A stretch of 8,449 bases of DNA from CAZFDE01 sp964517795 (GTDB lineage Bacteria; Planctomycetota; Phycisphaerae; Sedimentisphaerales; Anaerobacaceae). Both the position numbers and the translations under genes were made by a program. The notes below the pieces were generated by a model. The model saw only the letters and a program-made list of their open reading frames with translations, was not told where the DNA came from and made no database searches. The stretch covers positions 1 through 8,449 of the forward strand of contig CAZFDE010000098.1 in assembly GCA_964517795.1 (NCBI GenBank), given 5' to 3'. Shown in pieces: positions 6,866 to 8,449 of the stretch; position 1 is the stretch's first letter, and every line of letters begins with the position of its first letter.

Positions 6866-6906
6866 GGTAGGCTTTTTTCAAATAATAATCGCTTGAGAGG
6901 CCTACC
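6866..6906. repeat. 7-base inverted repeat at the end of the second fucosidase gene
   Basis: GGTAGGC (6866-6872) and GCCTACC (6900-6906) are complementary across a 27-base AT-rich loop, and the second arm includes the fucosidase stop codon on the minus strand. It could help end the fucosidase transcript before the nucleotidyltransferase operon, but no T-run follows on that strand, so it is not a standard intrinsic terminator. Confidence 0.3.
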
Positions 6907-8365
6907 AGATAACTTTCAGAACGTCGACGGAGTGACCCCGCATTTCAGGATCGAGATTCAGAACCAGGTTTTCACGATCCCGGCTAAACGACACCTTTTC
7001 ACCACTGCGCATCAGAATAATGTCTTCGGGTGTTTTTTCGGTTTTTAATGTAACGGGGTCATTGATACTCGGGATAAGATGGATATACCATTTTCCGGTG
7101 CCCACAGTCACGGGGTAATTGCTGATATCCGACCAGTATCCGGGTTCGACCTGAAATACAGATTCTCGATGGATTTCCATCCATTGTTCAATTTCACCGA
7201 ATCGGTCATAAACAACATCGGGCAGTGTCCCGTCCGGCCCGGGCCCAACATTCGCCAGTAAGTTTCCACCCATCGAGCGGGTCTTGACCAGCCATTCAAG
7301 GATGGAAGTCGTATCCAGGTATGTTTCGTTATTCATATAGGCCCAGCCGAACGTTTTCATGGACATGCACAGCTCCCACCATGGGCTTGTCGGTTCATGA
7401 TCGGGATATCGGCATTCGAAGGTTTCAAAGTCGCCAAACCCGTGCATTCTCGGATTGACAAGGATATTCGGTTGCAGTTTTCTGATTTCGTCCATGGAAA
7501 TCCCCTCCGGCCCTCCGTCAAACCAGAGGATATCGATTGGGCCGTATCGGGTCAGCAGTTCTCTTACCTGGTTGCCGGTGAATTGCCTGTATTTTTCGGG
7601 CCAATCTTTGGGGATCACCCTGCGCTCGATCGGTTCATGATTCAGGCCCAGGGGTCTGCGTTTGGGGGAGTCCGGCGGGCTTGTTCCCCATGTTGTCTCC
7701 CAGTTGAATGAAATATAATCCTTGTTGAAATGCATGTCGGGCGGCGAGAAATACAAGCCTGCTTTGAGACCATATTTTCGGCAGGCTTCTATAAACGGCC
7801 TTACCAGGTCGCGGCCGTTTAGATATTGTTTCGTGCTGAATTGGCCGTAATCGCTCGGCCAAAGGGCGTATCCGTCATGGTGCTTTGTGGTCAGGACGGC
7901 ATAGGTAAAGCCGGCCTTGGCAGCCGCTTCGATCCATTTTTCGGGATCGTAGTTGACGGGGTCGAATGTTTCGGCAAGTGCGAAATATTCATTCGGCGTT
8001 AAGGTGCCTTTTTCATTTGGGTCCCACGGTAAATTCTTTATCATCGACCATGATATTTCGGTATTCGGTTTGGGGCTTTTTGTGCTGATACTCCAATGCA
8101 GAAACAGGCCCATCCCGGCATCTTTAAACCACTGTGCACCTTTGGCTTGCGTGGGAATATAAGGTTCGTCCCGCCAAGCGGCCCCCCACATGTGTTCAAC
8201 CTTTTGGGGCTCATCGCTTGTTTCGTCACCGTCGGATTTGATGAGCTTGTGCTGCTGTTCGGCGGTTTTATCTGCGGCGACTTCCGGAAGGTCATGGTTG
8301 GTGTGACACGAAGATGTAAGGAATAACAAGGCGGACAACGTTAATCGTATCAACAATTTTTTCAT
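6902..8365 (-). CDS. GH29 alpha-L-fucosidase, probable lipoprotein (second copy)
   Basis: This retaining alpha-L-fucosidase is paralogous to the one at 3740-5122. The ATG at 8365 gives a typical lipoprotein start, MKKLLIRLTLSALLFLTSSC, so C20 is the likely lipidated residue, although the lipobox has T and S at -3/-2 and is not ideal; an ATG three codons earlier is the alternative. The product is 487 residues. A charged, low-complexity spacer (about 21-58) leads to the barrel: GMGLFLHWSIST (H90), FTYAVLTTKHHDGYALWP (H162, H163), DILWFDGG with nucleophile D283, and NPRMHGFGDFETFE with R306 and candidate acid/base E317. The E317 position matches TmFuc Glu266 by recalled alignment. GGNLLANVGPGPDGTLP follows, then a short beta domain ending VLKVIW. 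It has a longer loop after the first strand (KSPKPNTEISWSM...WDPNEKG) than the first copy, which may change substrate choice. It would be anchored to the outer membrane and work with the first copy on fucosylated glycans. It is transcribed alone in this window. Confidence 0.93.
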   Translation of the reverse strand: MKKLLIRLTLSALLFLTSSCHTNHDLPEVAADKTAEQQHKLIKSDGDETSDEPQKVEHMWGAAWRDEPYIPTQAKGAQWFKDAGMGLFLHWSISTKSPKPNTEISWSMIKNLPWDPNEKGTLTPNEYFALAETFDPVNYDPEKWIEAAAKAGFTYAVLTTKHHDGYALWPSDYGQFSTKQYLNGRDLVRPFIEACRKYGLKAGLYFSPPDMHFNKDYISFNWETTWGTSPPDSPKRRPLGLNHEPIERRVIPKDWPEKYRQFTGNQVRELLTRYGPIDILWFDGGPEGISMDEIRKLQPNILVNPRMHGFGDFETFECRYPDHEPTSPWWELCMSMKTFGWAYMNNETYLDTTSILEWLVKTRSMGGNLLANVGPGPDGTLPDVVYDRFGEIEQWMEIHRESVFQVEPGYWSDISNYPVTVGTGKWYIHLIPSINDPVTLKTEKTPEDIILMRSGEKVSFSRDRENLVLNLDPEMRGHSVDVLKVIW

Positions 8366-8385
8366 ATCGTGCATTTCCCATTAAA

Positions 8386-8399
8386 ATTTAACGTTAAAT
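8386..8399. promoter_or_regulatory. Perfect 14-base palindrome upstream of the second fucosidase
   Basis: ATTTAACGTTAAAT is its own reverse complement and lies 20 bases upstream of the fucosidase ATG at 8365. Its position fits an operator overlapping the promoter or leader, and a sugar-responsive repressor would be a plausible ligand. No regulator is encoded in the window to support this. Confidence 0.45.
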
Positions 8400-8420
8400 A
8401 GGGCTTGCTGAATAAGCCCT
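8400..8420. repeat. 7-base stem-loop, possibly an insertion-sequence end or hairpin
   Basis: AGGGCTT and AAGCCCT form a perfect 7-base stem around the loop GCTGAAT, directly beside the 14-base palindrome. On the plus strand a T-rich run follows about ten bases later. The sequence GGGCTTGCTGAATAA also resembles the terminal inverted repeats of IS5/IS903-like elements (GGCTTTGTTGAATAAATC as I recall it), so an element could begin here and run past the right edge. Neither reading can be decided from 30 more bases. Confidence 0.35.
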
Positions 8421-8449
8421 GCTTTCCCTTTTTTCCGGTCGCCGGCCAG

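Overview
The window reads as chromosome of a Gram-negative carbohydrate-degrading bacterium. It has a signal-peptide envelope protein, a secreted fucosidase and a probable lipoprotein fucosidase, and strong AGGAG-type ribosome sites. The pair of GH29 alpha-L-fucosidases and the Deg-type PDZ tail fit the Planctomycetota/PVC assemblage (for example anaerobic Phycisphaerae-like marine lineages), but this is an inference from gene content and no marker gene is present. No tRNA, rRNA, CRISPR array, transposase gene or phage gene is visible.

Left part (1-3350): a plus-strand gene encodes a 507-residue exported protein of unknown function with two globular parts joined by a charged, proline-rich linker. 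It converges on a minus-strand pair. The first gene of that pair is a 12-13 helix cation/proton antiporter whose motifs match the NHA/SLC9B branch (SPAVVVPSM, DD, PKATVQAAIG). Just downstream is a 135-residue ORF that resembles only the last, C-terminal PDZ domain of Deg/HtrA serine proteases, with no protease domain anywhere in the window. It is either a remnant or a stand-alone domain.

Middle (3349-5122): a gene-free stretch of about 390 bases with several inverted repeats separates the antiporter from a divergently transcribed, exported GH29 alpha-L-fucosidase with GC-rich, C-ending codons.

Right part (5155-8449): three minus-strand genes. The last is a second GH29 fucosidase, a probable lipoprotein that is diverged from the first and less GC-rich. 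Between the two fucosidases lies a compact two-gene operon: a small nucleotidyltransferase-fold protein (GG...DVD motif), then a 340-residue protein with a winged-helix domain. The two genes overlap by 26 bases, the second starts at GTG, and a 7-7-7 inverted repeat sits over the likely promoter. This architecture resembles AbiE-like nucleotidyltransferase toxin-antitoxin loci but with the gene order reversed, and it is the best candidate for a little-described system here.

The fucosidases would act together outside the cytoplasm to release terminal L-fucose from glycans. The antiporter would handle Na+/K+ and pH. The nucleotidyltransferase operon looks like an independent accessory module.
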